NCBI RefSeq assembly: GCF_000719955.1
Contig: NZ_JOII01000002.1
Span: 287,159 to 351,158, forward strand
Origin: Streptomyces albidoflavus
GTDB lineage: Bacteria > Actinomycetota > Actinomycetes > Streptomycetales > Streptomycetaceae
Length of the DNA stretch: 64,000 nucleotides
Direction of reading: 5' to 3'
How positions within the stretch are numbered: the first letter of the stretch is position 1; each line of letters opens with the position of its first letter. The notes under the pieces were generated by a model. The model searched no databases, was not told the origin of the DNA, and saw nothing but the letters and a program-made list of their open reading frames with translations. Both the position numbers and the translations under genes were made by a program. Shown here piece by piece: positions 49,826-60,532 of the stretch.

Positions 49826-50032
49826 ATGTGCCAGCACCAGCCTCTCTGCCCCACCGCCGACTCCGCCGACCGGGAGGCCGCCCGCGTGGTGGCGCACCGC
49901 CCGGAACAGGGCTGGAGCCTGCTGTGCAACGGCGTCGTCCTCTTCGAGGACACCGGCGAGCTGCTGCCCGACGGGCAGATCGTCGCACCGCACCGGCCGC
50001 TGACCCCGGGCCGGGTGACCACGGCGGCGTGA
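49826..50032 (+). CDS. DUF5999 small protein
   Basis: Protein of 68 residues of a conserved actinobacterial family: MCQHQPLCPTADSADREAAR, then a core with QGWSLLCNGVVLFEDTGELL and a final PDGQIVAPHRP. Three cysteines, two of them in CQHQPLC, could bind metal or iron-sulfur, but this is inference. In streptomycetes it is typically a stand-alone small gene. AGGGAAAG lies about ten bases before the ATG. An earlier in-frame ATG at 49772 has low third-base GC after it and is unlikely. Confidence 0.85.
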   Translation: MCQHQPLCPTADSADREAARVVAHRPEQGWSLLCNGVVLFEDTGELLPDGQIVAPHRPLTPGRVTTAA

Positions 50033-50075
50033 GCGAGGGCGCGCGGCAGCCGCACACCGCGCGGGAGGAAACGGC

Positions 50076-50109
50076 AGGGCCGGCTCGGAGACGCCTCCGA
50101 ACCGGCCCT
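50076..50109. terminator. Bidirectional hairpin between DUF5999 and gcvP
   Basis: 14-bp stem with one mismatch (50076-50090 with 50095-50109), four-base loop. Lies 44 bases past the DUF5999 stop and 39 past the gcvP stop. Confidence 0.7.
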
Positions 50110-50147
50110 CACGTGTCTGCGGCCTCCCCCGGGGGAAGGCCCGCGGA

Positions 50148-53033
<2,886 letters not shown>

Positions 53034-53099
53034 GCGGAGGCCTCCTGGTCGACGCGACCTGCGTGGGACACCCGCCGCGGGTGCCCGTACGGCCTCCCC

Positions 53100-53302
53100 C
53101 TCTGTCATCCGGACCTGAGAGCTTCACCGGCGCGGACGCCGGTTTTCACCGTCGGTGAGGTCAGGGTGCGCACGGAGCGTCCGCCTCCCGCCCTGCTTTC
53201 CAGAGTGACCTCGTCCGTGCGGTACGGGGGCCTGAGAGATTCCGGGGAGGATTTGCTCCTTCGGCGCCTCCGCGGTGAACGCCGGAGGACTCTCCCGCAC
53301 GG
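53100..53302 (-). promoter_or_regulatory. Glycine riboswitch (tandem, second aptamer degenerate)
   Basis: Minus-strand leader of gcvP with the conserved glycine-aptamer blocks: GGGAGAGTCC, CGCCGAAGGAGCAA, AATCTCTCAGGC and GGTCACTCTGGAAAGC in the first aptamer (about 53299-53190), then ACCGACGGTGAAAACCGG and GGTGAAGCTCTCAGGTCC in the second. The second lacks a clear CCGAAGGGGCAA-type bulge, so it may bind weakly. Streptomyces glycine riboswitches are known to activate gcvP. Exact ends are approximate. Confidence 0.9.
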
Positions 53303-53319
53303 GGTCGACAGCCACAACC

Positions 53320-53325
53320 AGCCTA
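53320..53325 (-). promoter_or_regulatory. Likely -10 element of the gcvP transcript
   Basis: Minus-strand TAGGCT, about 20 bases upstream of the first conserved riboswitch block. Position fits a start of transcription just before the aptamer. No clear -35. Confidence 0.4.
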
Positions 53326-53424
53326 TCAGCGGGAACCGCGCCGGGTCCGTTCGAGTGGCCGAGCGGCGGGATGTGCCCTTTCGTAGGAGGGACGCATGTG
53401 CTGCGATGCCCCTGGGAGGGTTCC

Positions 53425-53796
53425 GTGCAGAGCGATATCGATCCCCGCAGCCTGATCGGACGCAAGGCGTTCGACCGCCACGGCACCAAGGTGGGCACGG
53501 TCGACGAGGTCTATCTGGACGACGCCACCGGCGTCCCGGAGTGGGCCGCCGTACGCACCGGCCTGTTCAGCCGCGACGCCTTCGTCCCCCTGGAACCGAG
53601 CGAGCTGGTCGAAGGAGGGCTGCGCATCCCCTTCGAACGCGCCCTCATCCGCGAGGCCCCCGACTTCGGCGTGGGCCGCCACCTCTCCCCGGAGCAGGAA
53701 CTCCAGCTCTACCACCACTACGGGCTGGACATCGGCGCCCCCGAACCGCCCCCCGACCGCGACTTCGGCCGCATCGCGGGCACCGAGGAGCCCTGA
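53425..53796 (+). CDS. PRC-barrel domain protein
   Basis: Protein of 123 residues with an N-terminal PRC-barrel (about 8-75): SLIGRKAFDRHGTKVGTVDE, then VYLDDATGVPEWAAV and FVPLEPSELVEGGLRIPFER. The C-terminal 45 residues are polar (LSPEQELQLYHHYGLDIGAP). PRC barrels occur in RimM, photosynthetic H subunits and stress proteins; the function here is unknown. GTG 53425 has GGGAGG five bases upstream. It diverges from gcvP and runs into dinB tail to tail. Confidence 0.8.
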   Translation: MQSDIDPRSLIGRKAFDRHGTKVGTVDEVYLDDATGVPEWAAVRTGLFSRDAFVPLEPSELVEGGLRIPFERALIREAPDFGVGRHLSPEQELQLYHHYGLDIGAPEPPPDRDFGRIAGTEEP

Positions 53797-53805
53797 CCGC
53801 CCCGC

Positions 53806-55197
53806 TCACCCTCGGCCGGCCCCGCCATCCTCCTCGACCAGGGGCAGCGGCGCCGACAGGCTCAACTCCGGGTCGTCCGTGCGGAAGGTACGCACCCGGC
53901 CCGGCGCCGAGGTCGGCGTCTCGAACCGCACGGTCACGCGTCCGACCCCGCTGCCCTGCACCCAGCCGGGCCCGTGGACGGCGTGGACGACATCGTGACC
54001 GGCGGGCCAGCGCCGCTCCTCCGGCGCGGCCGGTGCGCCCGGCTCCACCGCCTCGGCCGCGGGCCCCGGCGTCGCCTGCTCGTCCGCCTCCGCGGCAGCC
54101 TCCGCCTCCGCCGCCGCCCGCTCCCCCGCGGCCTGGGCGAACAGGTCCTCCTGCGTGTAGTCGGCGAGGCCGCTGACGCCCACGCCGAGGAGGCGGACCC
54201 CGCCGGTGGTGTCCACGCCCTCCAGGAGCCGCGCTGCGGCCTCCCGGACCACCGCGGGGTCGTCGGTGGGGCCGCGCAGGGTTTCCGAGCGGGTCAGCGT
54301 CGAGAAGTCGTACCGGCGGACCTTGAGGACCACCGTGCGCCCGGAGCGGCCCGCCTCGCGCAGCCGGCGGGTGCACCGCTCCGCCAGCCGCGCCACCTCG
54401 CCGCGCACCCGGACCCGGTCGTGGATGTCGAGGTCGTAGGTGTCCTCCACGGAGACGGACTTGCCCTCCCGCTCGGAGACCACGGGCCGCTCGTCGAGGG
54501 CGAGAGCCATGGCGTACAGCCCGGTGCCGTGCGCCCGGCCGAGCAGCCGGACCAGCTCGTCCTGGCCGGCCTCGGCGATCTCGTCGACGGTGGTGATGCC
54601 CGCGCGGCGCAGATGGTCACCGGTGGCCGGGCCAACGCCGGGCAGCACCCGGACCGGGAGTGGCGCCAGCAGTTCGCGCTCCGTGCCCGGCTCGATGAGG
54701 ACCAGCCCGTCGGGCTTGGCCCGCTCCGAGCCGATCTTGGCGAGCATCTTCGACACGGCGAGCCCGACCGACCCGCTCAGCCCCGTGACTCTTCTGATGT
54801 CCGCCCGCAGCCGCTCCCCCACCTCGCGGGCCGAAGCACTGTCGAAGGCGGCCCCGCCCGCCTCCAGGTCGACGAAGGCCTCGTCCAGGCTGAGCGGCTC
54901 CACCAGCGGCGAGAGTGCCCTCAGCAGTCCCATGACCTGGTTGCTGACGTCGCGGTAGAGGGTGAAGCGGGGGGTGAGGTACGCGGCGTGCGGGGCGAGC
55001 CGGCGCGCCTGCGCGGTGGGCATCGCCGAGTGGACCCCGAACCGCCGCGCCTCGTAGGAGGCGGTCGCCACCACTCCGCGCGGCCCGAGCCCGCCGACCA
55101 CCACCGCCTTTCCGCGCAGGCTCGGCTTGGCGGCCTGCTCCGCCGAGGCGTAGAAGGCATCCATGTCGAGATGGAGGATCGTGGGCGCGGATCTCAC
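53806..55197 (-). CDS. dinB: DNA polymerase IV (Y family)
   Basis: Translesion polymerase of 463 residues. HLDMDAFYAS holds Asp11 and LSLDEAFVD holds Asp105/Glu106, the metal-binding residues; the helix-hairpin-helix region (LPVRVLPGVGPATGDHLRRA) and little-finger domain follow. The C-terminus (about 350-463) has an extra acidic, Glu/Ala-rich stretch and a DNA-binding-like tail (HAVHGPGWVQGSGVGRVTVR) not found in E. coli DinB, as in other actinobacterial forms. No beta-clamp motif is obvious at the very end. GTG start. Possible role in mutagenesis under stress. Confidence 0.93.
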   Translation of the reverse strand: MRSAPTILHLDMDAFYASAEQAAKPSLRGKAVVVGGLGPRGVVATASYEARRFGVHSAMPTAQARRLAPHAAYLTPRFTLYRDVSNQVMGLLRALSPLVEPLSLDEAFVDLEAGGAAFDSASAREVGERLRADIRRVTGLSGSVGLAVSKMLAKIGSERAKPDGLVLIEPGTERELLAPLPVRVLPGVGPATGDHLRRAGITTVDEIAEAGQDELVRLLGRAHGTGLYAMALALDERPVVSEREGKSVSVEDTYDLDIHDRVRVRGEVARLAERCTRRLREAGRSGRTVVLKVRRYDFSTLTRSETLRGPTDDPAVVREAAARLLEGVDTTGGVRLLGVGVSGLADYTQEDLFAQAAGERAAAEAEAAAEADEQATPGPAAEAVEPGAPAAPEERRWPAGHDVVHAVHGPGWVQGSGVGRVTVRFETPTSAPGRVRTFRTDDPELSLSAPLPLVEEDGGAGRG

Positions 55198-55254
55198 GTG
55201 GTCGATGCTGCCCTACGCCACCGACAACGACGGCCGGACGGCCCGGGGGCCGGT

Positions 55255-55890
55255 TCAGACCGCCCGGTTGCGCCGCCGGGCCAGCTCGTCGGCGGGGTGG
55301 TGGCGCACCACCGTCTCCCCGGTCTCCACCCGCTCCCCGTGGAGCTGGGCGAGGGCCCTCTCCACGTCCGACCAGACGACGCCCACGGCGATGCCGAAGA
55401 TGCCCTGGCCGCCCTGGAGGAGGTCGACCACCTCGTCGGGCGAGGTGCACTCGTAGACTGTGGCGCCGTCGCTCATCAGCGTCATCCGCTCCAAGTCGCG
55501 GAAGCCGCCGTCCCGCAGGTGCTGGACGGTGGTGCGGATGTTCTGGAGGGAGACCCCGGTGTCGAGGAACCGCTTGACGATCTTGAGGACGACCACGTCG
55601 CGGAAGCTGTAGAGCCGCTGTGCCGCGCCCCCGTGCGGCGGCCGGACGCTCGGCTCGACCAGTCCGGTACGGGCCCAGTAGTCCAGTTGGCGGTAGGTGA
55701 TCCCGGCCGCGGCACAGGCGGTGGGACCCCGGTATCCGATGTCGTCCCCGGCCTTCTCCACGCCGTCGGCGACGGCCTCGACCGGCCGCGCCTGCCGTGC
55801 CGCCGACCTGCCGTGAAGCGGGTACGGACCGCGCTCGCGGGGGCTGAGCCCCGGAGCACCCCCCGTCGTACCGTCGCCGCTGATGCTCAC
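55255..55890 (-). CDS. MerR-family regulator (second, Cg1633-like)
   Basis: Protein of 211 residues. A disordered N-terminus (1-55) precedes a MerR helix-turn-helix (GITYRQLDYWARTGLVEPSV, LYSFRDVVVLKIVKRFLDTG) and a C-terminal coil. In corynebacteria and streptomycetes this gene follows the DUF151 and FtsR genes, as here. Ligand or target unknown. GTG 55890 has GGAGGG five bases upstream. Confidence 0.88.
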   Translation of the reverse strand: MSISGDGTTGGAPGLSPRERGPYPLHGRSAARQARPVEAVADGVEKAGDDIGYRGPTACAAAGITYRQLDYWARTGLVEPSVRPPHGGAAQRLYSFRDVVVLKIVKRFLDTGVSLQNIRTTVQHLRDGGFRDLERMTLMSDGATVYECTSPDEVVDLLQGGQGIFGIAVGVVWSDVERALAQLHGERVETGETVVRHHPADELARRRNRAV

Positions 55891-56026
55891 GCCGACCCTC
55901 CGTCCTTGACCTGCTTGTCGACGGTAGGCAGTCACCCGGGGTGCGTCAACGATCGCCGCGCTCGCCACGCCGGGTGATATTCCCCCCAAGGGTGGTTTAC
56001 CGTGTCCCGTTTCCGGGAAAGGCCGT

Positions 56027-56053
56027 CGATCGGCCCTAGGAGTCGGCCGATCG
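56027..56053 (-). terminator. Hairpin after the DUF151 gene
   Basis: Perfect 9-bp stem CGATCGGCC/GGCCGATCG (56027-56035 with 56045-56053), nine-base loop, immediately past the DUF151 stop. Confidence 0.55.
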
Positions 56054-56530
56054 CTACTGGCTGTTGTTGGTGCCGAAGTCCTCCGGCGAGATCTGGTCGA
56101 GGAACTCGCGGAACTTCTCCACCTCGTCCTCCTGCTCGTCGGGGATGGCGATCCCCGCGTCGTCGAGCACCCCGTCACTGCCGTAGATCGGCGTGCCGGT
56201 GCGCAGCGCGAGGGCTATGGCGTCGGACGGGCGGGCACTCACCTCGACCCCGCTGGCGAAGACCAGCTCCGCGTAGAAGACGCCTTCCCGCAGGTCGGTG
56301 ATGCGCACTTCGGTCAGCTCCTGCCCCACGGCCTCCAGGACGTCCTTGAAGAGGTCGTGCGTCAGCGGCCTGGCAGGGGTCATGCCCTGCTGGGCAAACG
56401 CGATGGCGGTCGCCTCACCCGGTCCGATCCAGATGGGGAGGTAGCGGTCGCCTCCCACTTCGCGCAGGAGCACGATCGGCTGGTTGGAGGGCATTTCGAC
56501 CCGGACACCTACGACGTCGAGCTCGTTCAC
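56054..56530 (-). CDS. Bifunctional nuclease-domain (DUF151) protein
   Basis: Protein of 158 residues with the DUF151/BFN domain: VVGVRVEMPSNQPIVLLREV, then YLPIWIGPGEATAIAFAQQG and VEVSARPSDAIALALRTGTP. Plant members act as nucleases; bacterial function is unknown. It stands between two MerR genes in an order conserved in actinobacteria (FHA, FtsR, DUF151, MerR). The acidic C-terminus (EEDEVEKFREFLDQI) may bind a partner. Confidence 0.9.
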   Translation of the reverse strand: MNELDVVGVRVEMPSNQPIVLLREVGGDRYLPIWIGPGEATAIAFAQQGMTPARPLTHDLFKDVLEAVGQELTEVRITDLREGVFYAELVFASGVEVSARPSDAIALALRTGTPIYGSDGVLDDAGIAIPDEQEDEVEKFREFLDQISPEDFGTNNSQ

Positions 56531-56593
56531 ACAGCAACCCTAGGACGTGCCCGACGGGTTTGGGTAGTCGGGCTCCGGCTGGATCGGTCCGGA

Positions 56594-57325
56594 TCAGGGC
56601 AGGCGTACCCCGAGAGCGCTCTGGAAGAGCGCCGAATGCAGGCTCGTGGTGAGCTCGGCCAGCTCCTTGGTCCGCTCCTGGGCATGGGCCCTGGTCTGCG
56701 GATTCCGGTGCAGGCGCAGGGGCGCGACGATCTGCTCGACCAGGGATGCCTCCCGGTCGGCGGCGGCTTTCATGGCCCGCAGGTGCCGCGGCTCGATTCC
56801 CGAGCGGCCCAGTTCGGCCACCAGAGCGGCGACGCGCACCGCCCGGGCGTCGTAGTCCCCCTCGGGCAGCGGGCCGATCAGCCCGTACGACTCCCATTCG
56901 GCGAGTTCCTCCTCGCCGACCTCGGCGGCGGCCAGGAGCTCCGCCCGGCCGACGCGGCGGACGGTGGGGGCGCCGGGGTCGGTCTCCTGGGCCTCGCGCT
57001 GCCGGCCGACGCCGGGGAGCGGGTACTCCTCGCCGCGCTCGACGGCGTCGAGGTGCTCCTTGATGACCTTGAGGGGGAGGTAGTGGTCGCGCTGCATACG
57101 CAGGACCTGGGCGAGCCGCTCGATGTCCTGCGGGCTGAACTTGCGGTACCCCGAGGGGGTGCGCTGCGGCTCGACGAGCCCCTCGGACTCCAGGAAACGG
57201 ATCTTGGAGATGGTCACTTCGGGGAATTCGTCACGGAGCGTGCTGAGCACCGTGCCGATACTCACCGGCCGACTGTCCGCGGCGGCGGTGCCGTTTCCGG
57301 CACCGCCCCTCGCTGATTGACGCAT
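56594..57325 (-). CDS. ftsR: MerR-family regulator FtsR
   Basis: Protein of 243 residues. MerR-type helix-turn-helix at about 20-95 (IGTVLSTLRDEFPEVTISKI, FLESEGLVEPQRTPSGYRKF), then a helical C-terminal domain. In Corynebacterium glutamicum FtsR, which has the same neighbours (OdhI FHA gene and DUF151), activates ftsZ. Here it sits 15 bases after the FHA gene on the same strand. Assignment rests on sequence type and synteny. Confidence 0.85.
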   Translation of the reverse strand: MRQSARGGAGNGTAAADSRPVSIGTVLSTLRDEFPEVTISKIRFLESEGLVEPQRTPSGYRKFSPQDIERLAQVLRMQRDHYLPLKVIKEHLDAVERGEEYPLPGVGRQREAQETDPGAPTVRRVGRAELLAAAEVGEEELAEWESYGLIGPLPEGDYDARAVRVAALVAELGRSGIEPRHLRAMKAAADREASLVEQIVAPLRLHRNPQTRAHAQERTKELAELTTSLHSALFQSALGVRLP

Positions 57326-57340
57326 AGACCTTCCTGACGG

Positions 57341-58153
57341 TCAGATGCCCCGCTGGCTGGCGTAGAAGACCAGCCGGTACTTGCCGATCTGCACCTCGTC
57401 GCCGTTGGCGAGCGCGACGGCGTCGATGCGCTCGCGGTTGACGTAGGTGCCGTTGAGGCTGCCCACGTCGGCGACGGTGAAGGCCCCGTCCTCCTGGCGG
57501 CGGAACTCGACGTGGCGGCGGGAGACCGTCACGTCGTCCAGGAAGATGTCACCCTGCGGGTGGCGCCCCGCCGTCGTCAGGTCCCCGTCGAGCAGGAACC
57601 GGCTGCCGGCGTTGGGCCCGCGGCGCACCACCAGCAGCGCCGATCCGGCCGGGAGGGCGTCCACGGCGGCCTGGGCCTCCGGGGAGAGCGTCGGCGCCGG
57701 GTTCTGCCCGGTCACCTCCGCCTCGTACGCCTCCAGTCCGGAGATCGAGATCGTCGAGGTGGTCTCCGACGGGCGCTCCTGGGCCGCCTGGGCGGTCAGG
57801 GGCGCTCCGCAGTTGGAACAGAAGCGGCTGGCCTCGGCGTTACGGTGCCCGCACCTGCTGCACACCATGGACGGGCCTCCCTGCCGCGGCTGCCCTGCGG
57901 GGGCTTCGGTTCCGTACGAGCCGGGACCGAAGTCTCCACCCGTACTTGAGGTTGATGGTTCACCGAAACCTATGCCGCCGGCACCGGAGCGGTCAACGGA
58001 CGACGCGCCCGAATTGTCACCGCCGGCCACCTCGTCACGGAACAGGGGACGCTCGCCCTGCTCCTCTTCTCCCTGGCGCGGGGCGCGGTGCCGGGCGGCC
58101 TTGCCGCCGTCCTCGCGCCCACTCTTGCCGAACAACTTCGCAAACAACTTCAC
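57341..58153 (-). CDS. garA: FHA-domain protein, GarA/OdhI type
   Basis: Protein of 270 residues. Residues 1-95 are disordered and charged; a zinc ribbon uses Cys98, Cys101, Cys112 and Cys115; the phospho-motif ETTS lies at 130-133; the FHA domain (about 172-268) has Arg197, Ser211 and Asn234 at the phosphothreonine pocket. In mycobacteria and corynebacteria GarA/OdhI is phosphorylated on ETTS by PknG/PknB and controls 2-oxoglutarate dehydrogenase and glutamate metabolism. GTG 58153 has AAGGGG at eight bases; an internal ATG at 57868 also has a strong GGGAGG site. Confidence 0.9.
   Translation of the reverse strand: MKLFAKLFGKSGREDGGKAARHRAPRQGEEEQGERPLFRDEVAGGDNSGASSVDRSGAGGIGFGEPSTSSTGGDFGPGSYGTEAPAGQPRQGGPSMVCSRCGHRNAEASRFCSNCGAPLTAQAAQERPSETTSTISISGLEAYEAEVTGQNPAPTLSPEAQAAVDALPAGSALLVVRRGPNAGSRFLLDGDLTTAGRHPQGDIFLDDVTVSRRHVEFRRQEDGAFTVADVGSLNGTYVNRERIDAVALANGDEVQIGKYRLVFYASQRGI
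57868..57881 (-). promoter_or_regulatory. Internal ribosome site and start within garA
   Basis: Minus-strand GGGAGG (57881-57876) stands seven bases before an in-frame ATG (57868-57866) that begins at the zinc ribbon (MVCSRCGHRN). A second, 175-residue isoform without the 95-residue disordered region could be made, or this is the true start. Confidence 0.4.
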
Positions 58154-58343
58154 GGGCGATTCCCCTTGACCGAAACAGACCCGCCCGTGGGGCAGGACGA
58201 ACCCTGATTGCACACGACGGCCGATCCGGACGCCTTCACCGCGTCCGTCTCCACCGCACAGTTTCCACCACGCACCGCCTCCGCTGTGCGCCGACCCCCC
58301 GCAACCTCATGCCCCGCTCGGGCACTGTGCATACGCTCGGGCC

Positions 58344-59219
58344 TCACTCGTTGGACGACCGAGCGTAGTCAGGCTGCTCCGCCGGTCGCAAGGCGTCCAC
58401 CACGATCTTCTCCTCACGTGTCACCACCACCGTGGCCTGCTCCTTCTCCAGCGTCTGGACCACCCCGCCAGGGATGTTGAGGGCCGGTTCGAGATCCTGC
58501 GGGTTGCCGATGACCTTGAAACGGTAAGGACGGGTGATCTTGTTCCCGTCGACGTTGACGCCGCCCGACCCGTCACTCAGGTACGTGCCCGCGACCACCC
58601 GTACGTCGTTCACCTGGATCGCCTCGGCGCCGGCCGCCCGCAGCTCCTGGACGGCGTCCAGGAGCATGTCGGCGCGGACGGTCCCGGCGGCGTCCTGGAC
58701 GGTGACGGTGATGCCCGGACCGGTCGCCGCGACGTTCCCCGCGAGGATGCCCAACTGACGCTCCTTCTCGACGGTCTGCCGGCGCGCCTCCTCGGCCTGG
58801 TCCGAGCTGTTCTCCAGCTCGGTCCGCTGGTCCTCCAGACGCTGCTTCTCGTCTTCCAGACGCTCGGTACGGTCGTCGAGTTCATCGAGGATGCGGACGA
58901 GATCGTCCTGGCGGGCGCCGCGCAGCGCCCCGGTGTCGTTGGTGGAGCGCACCTGGATGGCCAGACCGAGCCCGAGCACGAAGAGCAGCACGGCGACGGT
59001 GAGCTGCGCGCGGGTCACCCGCGGTGGCCACAGGCCCTTCACCAGGCGCTGCCGGCCGGTCAGTTCGGCGGGGGCCGGCCCGTCCTCCGGGGGCGGCTCG
59101 GCGGCGGGCGCGGGGGCCGCCTCGGGCAGCGGCTGGCGCCGGGGCGGGCCGGACGGACGGGGGGCGTCGCCGGAGTCGGGGCCCTGGGCGCCGGGCTCGT
59201 CGTCGCGCATCGGCCTCAC
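58344..59219 (-). CDS. DUF881 membrane-anchored protein
   Basis: Protein of 291 residues. A Pro-rich cytoplasmic N-terminus (1-65), one membrane segment (about 72-90, LTVAVLLFVLGLGLAIQV), a coiled coil (about 100-155, rich in Glu and Arg) and a DUF881 domain outside. In actinobacteria DUF881 genes cluster with sbp and FHA genes near cell-division loci; a role in the divisome is suspected, not shown. Its GTG overlaps the stop of the Sbp gene (GTGA at 59216-59219). Confidence 0.85.
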   Translation of the reverse strand: MRPMRDDEPGAQGPDSGDAPRPSGPPRRQPLPEAAPAPAAEPPPEDGPAPAELTGRQRLVKGLWPPRVTRAQLTVAVLLFVLGLGLAIQVRSTNDTGALRGARQDDLVRILDELDDRTERLEDEKQRLEDQRTELENSSDQAEEARRQTVEKERQLGILAGNVAATGPGITVTVQDAAGTVRADMLLDAVQELRAAGAEAIQVNDVRVVAGTYLSDGSGGVNVDGNKITRPYRFKVIGNPQDLEPALNIPGGVVQTLEKEQATVVVTREEKIVVDALRPAEQPDYARSSNE

Positions 59220-59548
59220 GCCCTGAACACGTGCCGGCGGATGGCCGCGGCGTTGGAGAAGATGCGGATGCCGAGGACCACGACGACGCCGGTGGAGAGC
59301 TGGGCGCCCACGCCGAGCTGGTCGCCGAGGAAGACGATGAGGGCGGCGACGACGACGTTCGACAGGAACGAGACGACGAACACCTTGTCGTCGAAGATGC
59401 CGTCGAGCATGGCGCGCAGCCCGCCGAAGACGGCGTCCAGCGCCGCCACCACGGCGATCGGCAGATAAGGCTCGACGACGGCGGGTACCTCGGGCCGGAC
59501 CAGCAGTCCGGCCACGACTCCCACGAGGAGCCCCAGTACGGCGATCAA
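59216..59548 (-). CDS. sbp: Small basic protein (Sbp/DUF1290) membrane protein
   Basis: Protein of 110 residues with three or four membrane segments, the standard Sbp size (LLVGVVAGLLVRPEVPAVVE, PYLPIAVVAALDAVFGGLRA, VVSFLSNVVVAALIVFLGD, TGVVVVLGIRIFSNAAAIRR). The start is TTG 59548, as no ATG or GTG is available at the homology start, with GAAAGGG six bases upstream. The TTG overlaps the TGA of the preceding DUF881 gene (TTGA), and its own TGA overlaps the next GTG. Function unknown; linked to DUF881. Confidence 0.88.
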   Translation of the reverse strand: MIAVLGLLVGVVAGLLVRPEVPAVVEPYLPIAVVAALDAVFGGLRAMLDGIFDDKVFVVSFLSNVVVAALIVFLGDQLGVGAQLSTGVVVVLGIRIFSNAAAIRRHVFRA

Positions 59549-60435
59549 GATGTGCCCTTTCCCGCGGTCGGCTCCGCGATTCGTACGCTCACGCTCGGTG
59601 CGGCGGGCAGGCGGACCTCGTCCTCCGCGGTGATCTTGGTGCGGATGCCGAAGTTCTCGCGCAGTGCCGCGAGGTACTGCCCGTCCGAGCTGCCCTGGAA
59701 ACGGTCGGCGAGGCGCTGCCCGTCGCCCACCGCCAGCACCGTGTACGGCGGGCCCAGCGGCTTGTTGTCGACCAGTATGGCGTCCCCCGCGGCTCTGATC
59801 GCCGAGAGGGCTGTGAGGCGCTGGCCGTTGATCGACACGGCCTCGGCGCCGGACTGCCAGAGCCCGTTGACGATGCGTTGCATGTCGCGGTCGCGCAGTC
59901 GCCCGGTGTCGGAGAACCCGGCGCTCTCGCGCGGTCCGCCGCCCCCGGTGTCGGAGCCCTTGGCGTCGTCCACCACCAGCTTGAGGCCGGGGCCGTGGAC
60001 GGCGGTGGAGCCCGAGAGGAGACCGACCAGGGCGCCCTGGTCCCCGCCGTGCTTCTGGAGTGCCTCGCGCTGGCGCTTGCCCACCTCGGTCCGCAGGCTC
60101 TCGACGTCCTTCTCGAGACCGTCGGCGGTCGCCGATCCGCTCTCGATCCGGTCGATGAGCTCCTCGCGCTCCTTGGCGACGACCGGTGCGTCCTCGCGGG
60201 CCTGGGCGGCCCCGACGGTGACGACGAGGGCGGCGAGGACCAGCCCGGCCGCCAGCCCCAGCTTCGCCTTGAGGGTGCGCGGGACGCCCGCGGTGCCGTC
60301 GGCGGCCCGGCGGGCGGCCGCCTCGGCGTAGCCGTCGTCCAGGCTGTGGTCCATCACGTTGGTGAGCAGCGACATGGAGGCGTCGGGGCGCGGGCGGCGC
60401 GGGACGGTGCTCCGTTCGGGGGGCTGCTGCGACAT
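59545..60435 (-). CDS. DUF881 membrane-anchored protein
   Basis: Protein of 296 residues, paralogue of the DUF881 gene downstream. Acidic/Arg N-terminus, one membrane segment (about 53-72, AAGLVLAALVVTVGAAQAR), coiled coil to about 120, then DUF881 (VHGPGLKLVVDDAKGSD, GAEAVSINGQRLTALSAIRA). ATG 60435 is preferred to ATG 60444; GACGAT seven bases upstream resembles a leaderless -10. First gene of a three-gene coupled set. Confidence 0.85.
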   Translation of the reverse strand: MSQQPPERSTVPRRPRPDASMSLLTNVMDHSLDDGYAEAAARRAADGTAGVPRTLKAKLGLAAGLVLAALVVTVGAAQAREDAPVVAKEREELIDRIESGSATADGLEKDVESLRTEVGKRQREALQKHGGDQGALVGLLSGSTAVHGPGLKLVVDDAKGSDTGGGGPRESAGFSDTGRLRDRDMQRIVNGLWQSGAEAVSINGQRLTALSAIRAAGDAILVDNKPLGPPYTVLAVGDGQRLADRFQGSSDGQYLAALRENFGIRTKITAEDEVRLPAAPSVSVRIAEPTAGKGTS

Positions 60436-60479
60436 GCCGCACATCGTCGCACGGCCGGGGCCCCACCTCCGAATGCGCT

Positions 60480-60514
60480 CGGGCGGCCGCGGGCGTCCTG
60501 CCCGCGGCCGCCCG
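60480..60514 (-). terminator. Hairpin terminator of the manC fusion gene
   Basis: Perfect 15-bp stem (60480-60494 with 60500-60514), five-base loop, 18 bases past the stop. It separates the fusion gene from the DUF881 operon. Confidence 0.8.
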
Positions 60515-60532
60515 GTGGCGGTTGTTCCGGTG

